DNA of 64,000 nucleotides from Streptomyces typhae (GTDB lineage Bacteria; Actinomycetota; Actinomycetes; Streptomycetales; Streptomycetaceae), in assembly GCF_009755605.1 (NCBI RefSeq), contig NZ_WPNZ01000032.1:1-64000 (forward strand), read 5' to 3'. This document shows, one piece after another, positions 16,676 through 24,897 of this stretch (its first letter is position 1; the number at the start of each line of letters is the position of its first letter). A program made the translations under genes and the position numbers. The notes under the pieces were generated by a model. That model was not told the DNA's origin. It saw only the letters and a program-made list of their open reading frames with translations, and ran no database searches.

Positions 16676-17701
16676 GTGACGAACCACGATCAGGCAGCGA
16701 CTGTCCGCCCCCAGGCCCTGGCATGGGTGAGCCGGTATCTGGACGCCGGCGAGAGGATCGTCACCACACGGGCGCTGCACGGGGGCATCACCGCCGAAAT
16801 GCGCAGACTGACCATCGCCGCACCGGACGGAGCCACCCGTGACCTGGTGCTGCGGACCTTCGTCGACGTGCCGCACGCCGAGGACTGGCTCGGCCGGGAA
16901 GCCGGCGCCCTGACCCTGCTCACGGGGACCAGCGTGTCGGCTCCCGGGCTGGTCGCGGTCGACACCACCGCAGCGCACTGCGAGTACCCGTCGCTCCTGA
17001 TGACGCATGTGGCGGGTCGGACGGTCCTGCACGACGAGGGGGTGCGGGACCGCGTCCCGCTGCTGGCCGGACAACTCGTCGCGATCAACGCGCTGCGGCC
17101 CGCGCGGCCCGCCGAGCGGCCCCGGGCGTACGTGGCGTGGACGACCGCCGACACGGTCGTGACTCCGCCGGGCGCCGACGCCGCGGCTTGGGCCGCGGCG
17201 ATCGACGTGATCCGCAAGCCCGCGCCGCCGTACGTGGGGCGGTTCCTGCATCGGGACTTCCAGCCTGGCAACGTCCTGTTCGACGTTCCGCCCGCGGATC
17301 CGGAAGGTGCTCGCGTGGATCCAGAAGGTAGTTCTGTGGATCCAGAAGGTACTCCCGTGGATGCTGAAGGTACCCGCATCACCGGCGTCGTCGACTGGGC
17401 AGCGACCTCCTGGGGTCCGGCGGACCTCGATGTGGCGCACTGCGCCACCGTCCTAGCGATGCTGCACGGCCCGGAGTGGGGCCTGCGGTTCGTTGCGGCG
17501 TACGAGAAGGCAGGCGGGGAGCCGGCCGCGGTCGCGGAGGAGCGCCTGTACTGGCTGGTGCGGGACGCGCTCGCGTTCTCGGAGGAAGTGAGCGTGGTGG
17601 CGCGGGCGTGGCGGAAGGCAGGAAGGCCGGAGCTCACGACGCGGGTCGTGGAGGAACGGCTGGACGCCTATGTCACCCGCCTGATGGGCACGCTGGTCTG
17701 A
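16676..17701 (+). CDS. APH/choline-kinase-type phosphotransferase
   Basis: 341 residues. GTG 16676 has GAGGTGG upstream. The APH catalytic loop is HRDFQPGN (Asp194, Asn199) and the metal-binding VVDWAA is at Asp240. Family enzymes phosphorylate aminoglycosides, macrolides, choline or homoserine. The substrate here is unknown. The loop between Asn199 and Asp240 carries a 26-residue insert made of four imperfect VDPEGT repeats encoded by an 18-bp unit (17295-17375), near the active site. A terminator follows. Confidence 0.82.
   Translation: MTNHDQAATVRPQALAWVSRYLDAGERIVTTRALHGGITAEMRRLTIAAPDGATRDLVLRTFVDVPHAEDWLGREAGALTLLTGTSVSAPGLVAVDTTAAHCEYPSLLMTHVAGRTVLHDEGVRDRVPLLAGQLVAINALRPARPAERPRAYVAWTTADTVVTPPGADAAAWAAAIDVIRKPAPPYVGRFLHRDFQPGNVLFDVPPADPEGARVDPEGSSVDPEGTPVDAEGTRITGVVDWAATSWGPADLDVAHCATVLAMLHGPEWGLRFVAAYEKAGGEPAAVAEERLYWLVRDALAFSEEVSVVARAWRKAGRPELTTRVVEERLDAYVTRLMGTLV
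17295..17375 (+). repeat. 18-bp in-frame tandem repeats inside the APH-like gene
   Basis: Four imperfect copies of a unit like GTGGATCCAGAAGGTACT, coding V-D-P-E-G-T. The period is a multiple of three, so the frame survives copy-number change. Confidence 0.85.
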
Positions 17702-17712
17702 GCCGAGGGCCC

Positions 17713-17750
17713 CCGGCGCCCCCCTGAGTCACCGGATGGGGGGCGGCCGG
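17713..17750. terminator. Bidirectional hairpin terminator
   Basis: Core arms CGCCCCCC (17717-17724) and GGGGGGCG (17738-17745), with further imperfect GC pairing outside. It lies between the convergent APH-like and beta-propeller genes. Confidence 0.7.
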
Positions 17751-17762
17751 CGAGCGGAGTGG

Positions 17763-18926
17763 TCAGAAGAAGCGGCGGACGAAGACGTCTGGCTTGCCGT
17801 TGGTGTCGCCGGGGACGATGTTGTCGGCCGCCGACTGGAAGACCACGTCGCGCCCGCCTGCGCTGACCGAGTCGGCGTCGGCCGTGGCGGGCTGGTCGGA
17901 GACGGTCTCGTCGGCGCCTGTCTGCAGGTCGCGGAGCACGAGCGACGGGCCGCTCGTGCCTTTTGGGACGTACAGCAGGTAGCGGCCGGTGGGGTCGATG
18001 GCCACGCCCTCCGCGTTCGGCACGAGGTGGGCGTCGCCCGAGCTGACGTCGTGGACGTAGGTGCCCCCGTCCGAGAGGTAGACGACCTTGCTGCCGTTGT
18101 CGCTGAGCTGGACGAGCGTCCCGCCCTTGGACGGGCCTTCGAGCGGTCCTGTGGTGGTGCCGGTGGTCCGGTCCCACAGGTGGACGCCGTCCTCCCGCTG
18201 GTACGTGGCGCCTTGGTAGGCGACGTAGCGGCCGTCACCGCTGATGGACGGCCGGGCCGCGGCGCTGCTGCTGAGGCTGGCGACGGTGTCGAAGCCGCCG
18301 TTGCGGTCCGCGACCGCGACGTTCCGGTACCGCTCCGGGAGGCGCAGGTAGCCGAACGCGAGGTACCGGCCGTCCGCGCTCAGCGACGGCTCGTTGCAGT
18401 GGCCGCACCGGTCGGGGAGCATGCCGAGGTCCAGTGAGTGCTGTCGGATCCGCTGAGCGGTCATCCCCTGCGCCGGAGCGGAGGCGGCGACCTGCTTCCC
18501 GTCGCCGCTGATCGCCGGGGTCCAGCCCTCGACCAGGGGCTCCGTCCTGGTCTGTCCTGCACGCCGGTCGCGGACGTACACCTCGTTGCCGCTCTGCTGC
18601 GGAACGTCCTTCAGGGACTTGAAGACGACGCTGCGGCCGTCGGGTGTGATCGAGGCGGCGCCATAGCCTTCGTCGGTCGCGACGCTGATCCTCTCGACAC
18701 CTACGCTGAGGCCGTCCATCGCGACTTTCGGTTCCGGTGCGACTTTCGGTCCCGGTGCGACTTTCGGTCCCGGTGCGACTTTCGGTCCCGGCGTGGCGGT
18801 CGGCGCGTTAGGCACGGCCGTGGCAGCAGTCGGCGCCACCGCCGCGACCGCGCAGACCACGACCGCCGCGCCCAGGGCCGCGGCCCGCACGCGTCTGGTG
18901 GTGATCCGATCCGTGATTCCCCTCAT
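17763..18926 (-). CDS. Secreted TolB/WD40-like beta-propeller protein (paralogue 1)
   Basis: 387 residues. ATG 18926 follows GGGGGGA. A signal peptide covers about residues 1-37 (RAAALGAAVVVCAVAAVAPT). A PGPKVA repeat linker encoded by 18-bp DNA repeats (18722-18795) follows, then about six propeller blades with the S-x-D-G-x-x-V/L-A-F/Y pattern (SLSADGRYLAFGY, PSISGDGRYVAYQG). The C-terminus DTNGKPDVFVRRF is typical of this exported family. It is clearly paralogous to the gene at 45298-46446. The role is probably extracellular binding; the ligand is unknown. Confidence 0.82.
   Translation of the reverse strand: MRGITDRITTRRVRAAALGAAVVVCAVAAVAPTAATAVPNAPTATPGPKVAPGPKVAPGPKVAPEPKVAMDGLSVGVERISVATDEGYGAASITPDGRSVVFKSLKDVPQQSGNEVYVRDRRAGQTRTEPLVEGWTPAISGDGKQVAASAPAQGMTAQRIRQHSLDLGMLPDRCGHCNEPSLSADGRYLAFGYLRLPERYRNVAVADRNGGFDTVASLSSSAAARPSISGDGRYVAYQGATYQREDGVHLWDRTTGTTTGPLEGPSKGGTLVQLSDNGSKVVYLSDGGTYVHDVSSGDAHLVPNAEGVAIDPTGRYLLYVPKGTSGPSLVLRDLQTGADETVSDQPATADADSVSAGGRDVVFQSAADNIVPGDTNGKPDVFVRRFF
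18722..18795. repeat. 18-bp tandem repeats in the beta-propeller linker
   Basis: Four copies of a unit like TTTCGGTCCCGGTGCGAC, one with TTCC in place of TCCC, coding the PGPKVA linker between signal peptide and propeller. Confidence 0.88.
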
Positions 18927-19042
18927 TGTCCCCCCAGTTGAACACGGCTCGTCCTCTGGATCTCCACCAGAGGATCGTCAAGCATGCAACCGTGGTGTCG
19001 CTATCGCGTCAACGCACCACCTGACGCGTGGGCGACATCGCG

Positions 19043-19480
19043 TCACCCTCCCGGAGTCCGCGGCGAGAGGTGACGGGTGCGAACGGACCAGACGGTGTCG
19101 CTCAGCAGGAGGGTGTGTTCCGGAACGTCGCCACGCGCGACGGTCTCGGTGAAGTCGACGACGTGGTGGTCGGATCCGCCGGGCGGCGCGTCGTCGCAGA
19201 CCAGCGGCTTCTGCGGGTTGCCCAGGTGGGCCGGCGCGGACCGGGCCGCGCGTGCGGGTTCCGGACGGTCGGCATCCGCTGCGTGGGCGGCCACGGCTCG
19301 CTCCAGCATTGGTCGGGCCGCCTCGCGGGCGACGGACTTGGCGTGGAAGGAGCGGAGTTGGTGCAGGCCGAGAGCGGTGCGCTGCTCGTCCGAGCCGGTC
19401 TCGGCCGACGCGACGCCCGCACGGGTCCACCCGACGCCCTTCGGCCCGTGACACGCCGGACACAGCACCCAGGAGACCAT
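19043..19480 (-). CDS. Unrecognised small protein with a CPACHG motif
   Basis: About 145 residues from an ATG at about 19480 preceded by TGGAG. It opens MVSWVLCPACHGPKGVGW, a C-x-x-C-x-G element that could bind zinc, and has one further Cys near residue 105. Codon usage is acceptable but the C-terminal third is Ser/Thr/Arg-rich, and I do not recognise a family. It is transcribed away from the 19705 gene. Confidence 0.45.
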   Translation of the reverse strand: MVSWVLCPACHGPKGVGWTRAGVASAETGSDEQRTALGLHQLRSFHAKSVAREAARPMLERAVAAHAADADRPEPARAARSAPAHLGNPQKPLVCDDAPPGGSDHHVVDFTETVARGDVPEHTLLLSDTVWSVRTRHLSPRTPGG

Positions 19481-19704
19481 GCCGGTCTCCAGCGAAACCA
19501 CCGCCACACCACCGTCGCCTGCTCGCCTGCCTGTCCACCTCCTGCAACCACCCCTGTCCTGACCACGTCCGTCCGCCTCTCCCCGACCGCGCATCCGATA
19601 ACGTCGGCTCCGTCGCCGGGCGGCGCGCCGAGGCCCCCCGCCTCACAGCCGAAACCCCCCGCCTCGCAAGCGAGTTCCGACAGAAGCAAGGGACGCAGAA
19701 CGCG

Positions 19705-20418
19705 ATGTCGATGCATGAGATCGAGGACCTGGTCGCGGACTCGGTACGCGTCCTCGACAGCCACGCCGCCCCGGACGATCCACGCGTCCGGGGCTGGTTC
19801 GCCGCGCTGTACGACTTCCAGAGCGGCTACGACTGCTCGTTCACGCACTTCCGCGTCCTCGACGCCCTGATGAGGCGCGGATACACGTACCGGTTCCCCA
19901 TCGACGAGCATCCCGACTACGCCGCCCGGAACACGTACTTCGACGCACTGACCGAGTTCACGGGCCTGCGCGCGTACGACGAGGACGATCCCGCCTTCGC
20001 CGGATACGACGCCTGGCTGGAGGACGGCTACGTCGACCCGCCGTTCCTCTACTGCGACGCCGGAACCGCGCTGTGGCAGCGCATGGCCGCCCTCGGCCGG
20101 CTGAGCGGCCCCGATGCCGCGCCGCCGCACCGCGCTCCACTGATCGAGGCGGTCCGCGAAGTCGCCGTCGCCGCAGAGAAGGAGCACGACCACGACCTCA
20201 TCGGGTCCTGGTACGCATGGGGCGCCGGCACCCTCCTCGGCGGCCCCACAGGCTGCCCCTTCGACGTCACCGAACTCGCCGGGATGCCCGCTGTACGGGA
20301 CCTGCGCGCCGTGGTCGCCCGCACCGACGCCCTGGCCATCGCACAACGGTCGCCCTACGCGGTCCCGTTGGACTTCGCCGACGATCAGGACCTCGAAGGG
20401 TGGTGGTGGCGACTGTGA
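19705..20418 (+). CDS. Conserved-looking protein of unknown function
   Basis: 237 residues from ATG 19705 (AAGGGA 15-16 bases upstream; the longer upstream frame lacks support). It is acidic and rich in Tyr and Trp, with a helical opening MHEIEDLVADSVRVLDSH and an end DFADDQDLEGWWWRL. No membrane segment or catalytic signature is recognised. It converges on the M20 gene with 48 bp between the stops. Confidence 0.65.
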   Translation: MSMHEIEDLVADSVRVLDSHAAPDDPRVRGWFAALYDFQSGYDCSFTHFRVLDALMRRGYTYRFPIDEHPDYAARNTYFDALTEFTGLRAYDEDDPAFAGYDAWLEDGYVDPPFLYCDAGTALWQRMAALGRLSGPDAAPPHRAPLIEAVREVAVAAEKEHDHDLIGSWYAWGAGTLLGGPTGCPFDVTELAGMPAVRDLRAVVARTDALAIAQRSPYAVPLDFADDQDLEGWWWRL

Positions 20419-20466
20419 TCCGTGGCGGACCGTTGGACCGCTGGCGGTGTCGTTCATGAGCGTCAG

Positions 20467-21777
20467 TCATATACCGGTGGTTTCGGGGGCTCGACCGGGA
20501 CGGCCACTGGTCCGCTCGGCGATCCAACCCGCCATCGCCCGTACGCCGACGCCGATGGCGCGCTCGTCGGGGGAGAAGTCGGGGTAGTGCGGGTAGCTTC
20601 GAGTGATCGGGGCGCCAGGGCCTCGGACACCGAGGAAGGTGTACGTGCCGGGGATCCGGTTCAGGAAGAGGGCGAAGTCCTCGCCGCTGAAGGGCGGGAA
20701 GGCGGCGTGGAGCCCGATGACCTTGTCCCTGCCGACGGTGCGGCGCAGGTGGTGGGCGAGCGGGCGGGCGTCGCGCTCCGCGCAGATCAGGGCCGGGAAC
20801 GGCTCCGCGGGGAAGCGCACTCCGGCCCCCGCATACGGCATGGTCAGTCGGCGAATGTCCGCGCGCACCTCCACGTACCGCTCCTGCGGCCAGCAACGAA
20901 AAGACACCCGCACCGTGGCGTCCTGCGCTGTTGCCCGAAGCGCGACGAACCGCGCCAGCGACCCGCCGGGGATCTGCGACTCGGCGATGAGACGCTCCAG
21001 GTCCGCCGGCGCCTGGGGCAGGGCCACGGTCGCGAGCGCGCCGATCTCCGCGGCCAAGCGCCGAGCGGCCTCGGGGGCGCCCGGACCGGAGAGGGTCACC
21101 TCCGCCTTGTCCTGGCCCGGCATCCCGTACCCACCCGTCACGGCGAGTCGGCCGACGGGAAAGGGCCCGCAGTGCAGCGCGTGAATCTCCTCGACGCGCT
21201 CTCGCTCCAGCACACCCGCGTCGATCATCGCGCGGGCACCGGACAGCGTCTCCTCGGCAGGCTGGAAAACGAAGACCGCCCTCCCGCTCAACTGCCGCCG
21301 CAGCCGGGCCAGGACACGCGCGACACCGACACCCACCGTGGTGTGGATGTCGTGACCGCAGTGATGGGCCGGCGCCGGACCGCCTCCGACGATGTCGGTG
21401 GGCGGCACCGCGTCCATGTCCGCCCGGTAGGCGACGGTCCGCCCCGGACGCGCGCCCTCCAGCACTCCGACAACGCCATGGCCGCCCACTCCGGTGGTGA
21501 CCGCCAGCCCTGCCGAGCGCAGCTCCCGGGCCACCAGGGCAGCAGTGCGCCGCTCCTCCCCCGGGCCCTCGGGATGCTGATGGATGTCCCGCCGCAGCCG
21601 TATCAGCAAGCGGTCCAGGCGGGCCGCTTCGGCATCCACCGCCGCCTGCCGCACCGGCCCCCTCCAGCCACCCGCCACGGCCCTCCCCGTACCTGCCCAC
21701 ACCATCCCCGCGCCAGTCGCTGCCGTGCCGGCCAGCAGCGTACGGCGTGCGAGCCCGTGCTCTGTCAGACGATCCAC
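20467..21777 (-). CDS. Tat-exported M20 family amidohydrolase/peptidase
   Basis: 436 residues. GTG 21777 is preceded by GAGGAGG. The N-terminus GLARRTLLAGTAATGAG is a twin-arginine signal. Metal ligands of the M20D class are visible: HHCGHDIHT, the QPAEET pair and a C-terminal GEDFALFL. These enzymes remove acyl groups from amino acids (hippurate or N-acyl-amino-acid hydrolase type). Export through Tat fits a metal enzyme folded before secretion. The natural substrate is not evident from neighbours. Confidence 0.88.
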   Translation of the reverse strand: MDRLTEHGLARRTLLAGTAATGAGMVWAGTGRAVAGGWRGPVRQAAVDAEAARLDRLLIRLRRDIHQHPEGPGEERRTAALVARELRSAGLAVTTGVGGHGVVGVLEGARPGRTVAYRADMDAVPPTDIVGGGPAPAHHCGHDIHTTVGVGVARVLARLRRQLSGRAVFVFQPAEETLSGARAMIDAGVLERERVEEIHALHCGPFPVGRLAVTGGYGMPGQDKAEVTLSGPGAPEAARRLAAEIGALATVALPQAPADLERLIAESQIPGGSLARFVALRATAQDATVRVSFRCWPQERYVEVRADIRRLTMPYAGAGVRFPAEPFPALICAERDARPLAHHLRRTVGRDKVIGLHAAFPPFSGEDFALFLNRIPGTYTFLGVRGPGAPITRSYPHYPDFSPDERAIGVGVRAMAGWIAERTSGRPGRAPETTGI

Positions 21778-21941
21778 CGGTTGCCTCCTCGCCCCATGTC
21801 GTTCTCCACGACACACGATCGCCGGGCACCGCCGGCGATGCCCATCCGGTGAACCACCCACTGGTGGTGGGGCTATCCGGAGAAGACCCGCCCGAACGGC
21901 ACCGCTCCGGCTGCGACGACTCTGCGGCGCGGGACGTAGGT

Positions 21942-22427
21942 TCAAGCCCGCGGGGCGGCGTCGGTATCGGTGATCTCGGCGATCTCGGTAATCTCGGTAA
22001 TCTCGGCGATCAAAGCCGCGACGCGAACCCCGATCTCGTCACGGATGGGGCGGACGGCCTCGACGCCCTGGCCCGCAGGGTCGTCCAGGGCCCAGTCCAG
22101 GTAGGTCTTGCCGGGAAAGACCGGGCAGGCGTCGCCGCAGCCCATGGTGATGACGTAGTCCGAGGCCTGCACGGCCTCGGGGGTGAGGACCTTGGGCCGG
22201 GCGGCGGAGATGTCGATTCCGGCTTCCCGCATGGCCTCGACCGCGGCGGGGTTGACCCGGTCGCCGGGGATCGACCCGGCGGAGCGCACCTCGACCCGGT
22301 CGCCCGCGAGGTGCTGGAGGAAGCCGGCGGCCATCTGTGAGCGCCCGGCGTTGTGGACGCACACGAACAGCACGGAAGCGAGCGGCACAGAGTCGAGCGG
22401 GGCGGAGTCGAGCGGGGCGGAGGGCAT
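21942..22427 (-). CDS. arsC: Arsenate reductase ArsC (low-molecular-weight phosphatase fold)
   Basis: 161 residues. ATG 22427 has AAGGA upstream. The phosphate/arsenate loop is CVHNAGRS (C-x5-R-S). Downstream MGCGDACPVFPGKTYLDW carries the resolving cysteines typical of actinobacterial ArsC. It reduces arsenate to arsenite in the cytoplasm using thioredoxin or mycothiol. The last 20 residues are a repetitive I-x-E-I-T-E tail encoded by a short DNA repeat. It lies 11 bp after the second arsC gene and is surely cotranscribed with it. Confidence 0.92.
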   Translation of the reverse strand: MPSAPLDSAPLDSVPLASVLFVCVHNAGRSQMAAGFLQHLAGDRVEVRSAGSIPGDRVNPAAVEAMREAGIDISAARPKVLTPEAVQASDYVITMGCGDACPVFPGKTYLDWALDDPAGQGVEAVRPIRDEIGVRVAALIAEITEITEIAEITDTDAAPRA

Positions 22428-22438
22428 GCGTTCTTCCT

Positions 22439-23290
22439 TCACGAAGCGGAAGCTGGCGGTATGGGCGTCGAGGTGCTCGGCAGCCTGTCGAGCAGCGCGG
22501 TGACGCGGGTGTTGATGTCGTCGCGTATCCGACGGACCACGGCTATGGGGGCGTCGGCCGGATCCGGGACGGGCCAGTCCAGGTAGGTCTTGCCGAAGAG
22601 GACGGGGCAGGCGTCGCCGCAGCCCATCGTGATGACCACATCGGCGGCGGCAACGACCTCGTCGGCCAGGGGCTTGGGGTACGCCGCGGTGGGCGCGGCG
22701 CCCGCCTCGATGAGGACCTGCGCGACATAGGGTTCGATCCTGGCCGCCGGACGCGTGCCCGCGCAGGACACCGTGACCCGGTCGCCCGCACGGTGCCGCA
22801 GCAGCGCGGCGGCCAGCTGCGAGCGACCGGCATTGCGGCTGCACACGAACAGCACCCTCGGCAGCTTTCTAGCACCGCGCGGTGCCCGGACGTGGGCCAG
22901 GGCCTCAAGCCGCTCCGCGGTGAAACGCTCGGCCAGCACCGGCAGATAGGCCGTCACGGTGGCGGTCTCGGCGAGGCGACGGTAGGAGTCCGCGAGCACG
23001 GCCTGCACGGTCTGGGCGGAGAAGCGTCCGGCGAAGCGGGCGGCGAGGCGGGCCACGGAAACGGAAGCAGGGACCGGAACAGGAGCCGAAGCCGGGGCCG
23101 AAGTCGGGGCTGGGACGGGCGTCGAGGCAGGGACGGATCCAGGAGCGGCCCCAGGGACACGGTCAGGAACGCATCCAGGGACGGATCCAGGAACGGATTC
23201 AGGGACGGAGTGAGGCACGGATTCAGGGACGGAGGCGGCCAGGCGCGCTTCGGGCCGTGAGGGCGGCAAGGAGGGGGACGGGGCAGACAT
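22439..23290 (-). CDS. arsC: Arsenate reductase with N-terminal three-helix domain
   Basis: 283 residues from ATG 23290 (GGAAGG 12 bp upstream; ATG 23320 is an alternative). The first ~75 residues are low complexity (repeated E-S-V-P and A-P-V-P). A three-helix dimerisation-type domain at about 77-140 (ARFAGRFSAQTVQAVLADSY) follows, then a full ArsC domain with CSRNAGRS and MGCGDACPVLFGKTYLDW. Proteins with this helical domain before ArsC are common in actinobacteria. Having two different arsC genes in tandem suggests redundancy or different electron donors. It is divergent from arsR. Confidence 0.88.
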   Translation of the reverse strand: MSAPSPSLPPSRPEARLAASVPESVPHSVPESVPGSVPGCVPDRVPGAAPGSVPASTPVPAPTSAPASAPVPVPASVSVARLAARFAGRFSAQTVQAVLADSYRRLAETATVTAYLPVLAERFTAERLEALAHVRAPRGARKLPRVLFVCSRNAGRSQLAAALLRHRAGDRVTVSCAGTRPAARIEPYVAQVLIEAGAAPTAAYPKPLADEVVAAADVVITMGCGDACPVLFGKTYLDWPVPDPADAPIAVVRRIRDDINTRVTALLDRLPSTSTPIPPASAS

Positions 23291-23334
23291 GAACGTGACG
23301 ACCCTTCCGAAGCGAAGCATTCATAGGTCAGCCT

Positions 23335-23372
23335 GGACTGGTATCAGCCTCAGATGATGTGAGACTATCAGC
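23335..23372. promoter_or_regulatory. Divergent ars promoter/operator region
   Basis: The 84 bp between arsC and arsR is AT-richer than its surroundings and contains TATCAG twice and an inverted repeat CTCA-N7-TGAG (23349-23363). ArsR-SmtB repressors bind such imperfect repeats. arsR has no Shine-Dalgarno site and may be leaderless. Confidence 0.5.
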
Positions 23373-23374
23373 CC

Positions 23375-23683
23375 ATGCTGACATCAGTCGAGACTGAACT
23401 GATCCGGGTCCTCGCCGACCCCCTCAGACTGCGGGTCGTCACTCTGCTGGCCCGCGAAACGCTGTGCACCACGCACCTGGTGGAGGAGACCGGCGCCCGC
23501 CAGACGAACCTGTCCAACCATCTGAAGGTGCTGCGCGAGGCCGGAGTGGTGGAGACCGAGCCGTGCGGCCGCTTCACCTACTACCGGCTCAGGCCCGAGG
23601 TCATCGAGGTGCTGGCCGGGCAGTTCGCCACGCTCGCCGCAACCGCCCGCGCCCATGGCGACACCAAGCGGGCCTGCCCGTGA
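23375..23683 (+). CDS. arsR: ArsR/SmtB arsenic-responsive repressor
   Basis: 102 residues. The winged helix spans about residues 5-90 (RQTNLSNHLKVLREAGVV is the recognition helix). A cysteine in TLCTTHLVE lies where the alpha-3 arsenite-binding cysteines of classical ArsR (E-L-C-V-C-D-L) are found. The sensor site is reduced, as in several Streptomyces ArsR proteins. Its TGA overlaps the GTG start of acr3 by 4 bp. Confidence 0.9.
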   Translation: MLTSVETELIRVLADPLRLRVVTLLARETLCTTHLVEETGARQTNLSNHLKVLREAGVVETEPCGRFTYYRLRPEVIEVLAGQFATLAATARAHGDTKRACP

Positions 23684-24897
23684 CCCGCGACGCAGCACCC
23701 GCCACCGGGCCCGCCTCCGGCTCCGCCCCTGGACACGGGCGGGGTACGGCGCCCGGAACCGAGCCCGCACCCGGCCCCGGCCCCGGCCCCGGCCCCGGCC
23801 CCGGCCCCGGCCCCGGCCCCGGCCCCGGCGAGGAAACCTCAGTCGTCGCCAAACTCTCCACCCTCGACCGCTACCTGGCCGTATGGATCCTCATCGCCAT
23901 GGCCACCGGCCTGGGCCTCGGCCGTCTCGTCCCCGGCATGGACGACGCCCTGGCAAAGGTCGAGATCAACGGGGTCTCCCTGCCGATCGCGCTCGGCCTG
24001 CTGATCATGATGTACCCGGTCCTGGCCAAGGTCCGCTACGACAAGCTGGACGCCGTGACCGGCGACCGCAGACTCATGGCGTCCTCGCTCGTCATCAACT
24101 GGATCCTCGGCCCCGCGGTCATGTTCGCCCTGGCATGGACCTTCCTGCCGGACCTGCCCGAGTACCGCACCGGGCTGATCGTCGTCGGCCTGGCCCGCTG
24201 CATCGCCATGGTCATCATCTGGAACGACCTGGCCTGCGGCGACCGCGAAGCAGCCGCCGTCCTGGTCGCCCTCAACAGCGTCTTCCAGGTCCTGGCCTTC
24301 GGCCTGCTCGGCTGGTTCTACCTCGACCTGCTCCCCGGCTGGCTGCACCTGGGCGACGGCGACCACCTGGACATCTCCATGGGGAAGATCGCGCTGAACG
24401 TCGTCATCTTCCTCGGCGTCCCGCTCCTCGCGGGCTTCCTCACCCGCCGCGTCGGCGAGCGGAAGATGGGGCGTGCGGCGTACGAGGGCCGCTTCCTGCC
24501 GAAGATCGGACCATGGGCGCTGTACGGGCTGCTGTTCACGATCGTCGTCCTCTTCGCCCTGCAAGGGAAGACGATCACTTCTCAGCCGCTGGACGTCGCC
24601 CGGATCGCGGTACCGCTGCTGGTCTACTTCGCGATCATGTTCTTCGGTACGTTCTGGCTCGGCAAGGCCCTGGGCCTCGCCTACGACCGCACCGCGACGC
24701 TCGCCTTCACCGCGGCGGGCAACAACTTCGAACTGGCCATCGCCGTCGCCATCGCCACCTTCGGCGTCACCTCGGGCCAGGCCCTGTCCGGCGTCGTGGG
24801 CCCCCTCATCGAAGTACCGGTGCTGATCGGCCTGGTCCACGTCGCGCTCGCCTGGCGCAGGAAGTTCACAGCCGCCGACCTGGTCACGGCTCCGTGA
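23680..24897 (+). CDS. acr3: ACR3-type arsenite efflux permease with Pro-Gly extension
   Basis: 405 residues. GTG 23680 overlaps the arsR stop. After a 45-residue N-terminal extension dominated by a Pro-Gly run, ten membrane helices follow. The ACR3 hallmarks are visible: LARCIAMVIIWNDLACGD with the essential cysteine, and TAAGNNFELAIAVAIATFG with the conserved Glu. It exports arsenite driven by the proton gradient. The Pro-Gly run comes from a CCGGCC microsatellite and is not part of the family core. Its stop overlaps the next gene (GTGA). Confidence 0.92.
   Translation: MTRDAAPATGPASGSAPGHGRGTAPGTEPAPGPGPGPGPGPGPGPGPGPGEETSVVAKLSTLDRYLAVWILIAMATGLGLGRLVPGMDDALAKVEINGVSLPIALGLLIMMYPVLAKVRYDKLDAVTGDRRLMASSLVINWILGPAVMFALAWTFLPDLPEYRTGLIVVGLARCIAMVIIWNDLACGDREAAAVLVALNSVFQVLAFGLLGWFYLDLLPGWLHLGDGDHLDISMGKIALNVVIFLGVPLLAGFLTRRVGERKMGRAAYEGRFLPKIGPWALYGLLFTIVVLFALQGKTITSQPLDVARIAVPLLVYFAIMFFGTFWLGKALGLAYDRTATLAFTAAGNNFELAIAVAIATFGVTSGQALSGVVGPLIEVPVLIGLVHVALAWRRKFTAADLVTAP
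23770..23829. repeat. CCGGCC hexanucleotide microsatellite in acr3
   Basis: About ten tandem units giving the Pro-Gly run at the cytoplasmic N-terminus of the permease. The period preserves the frame. Confidence 0.9.
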
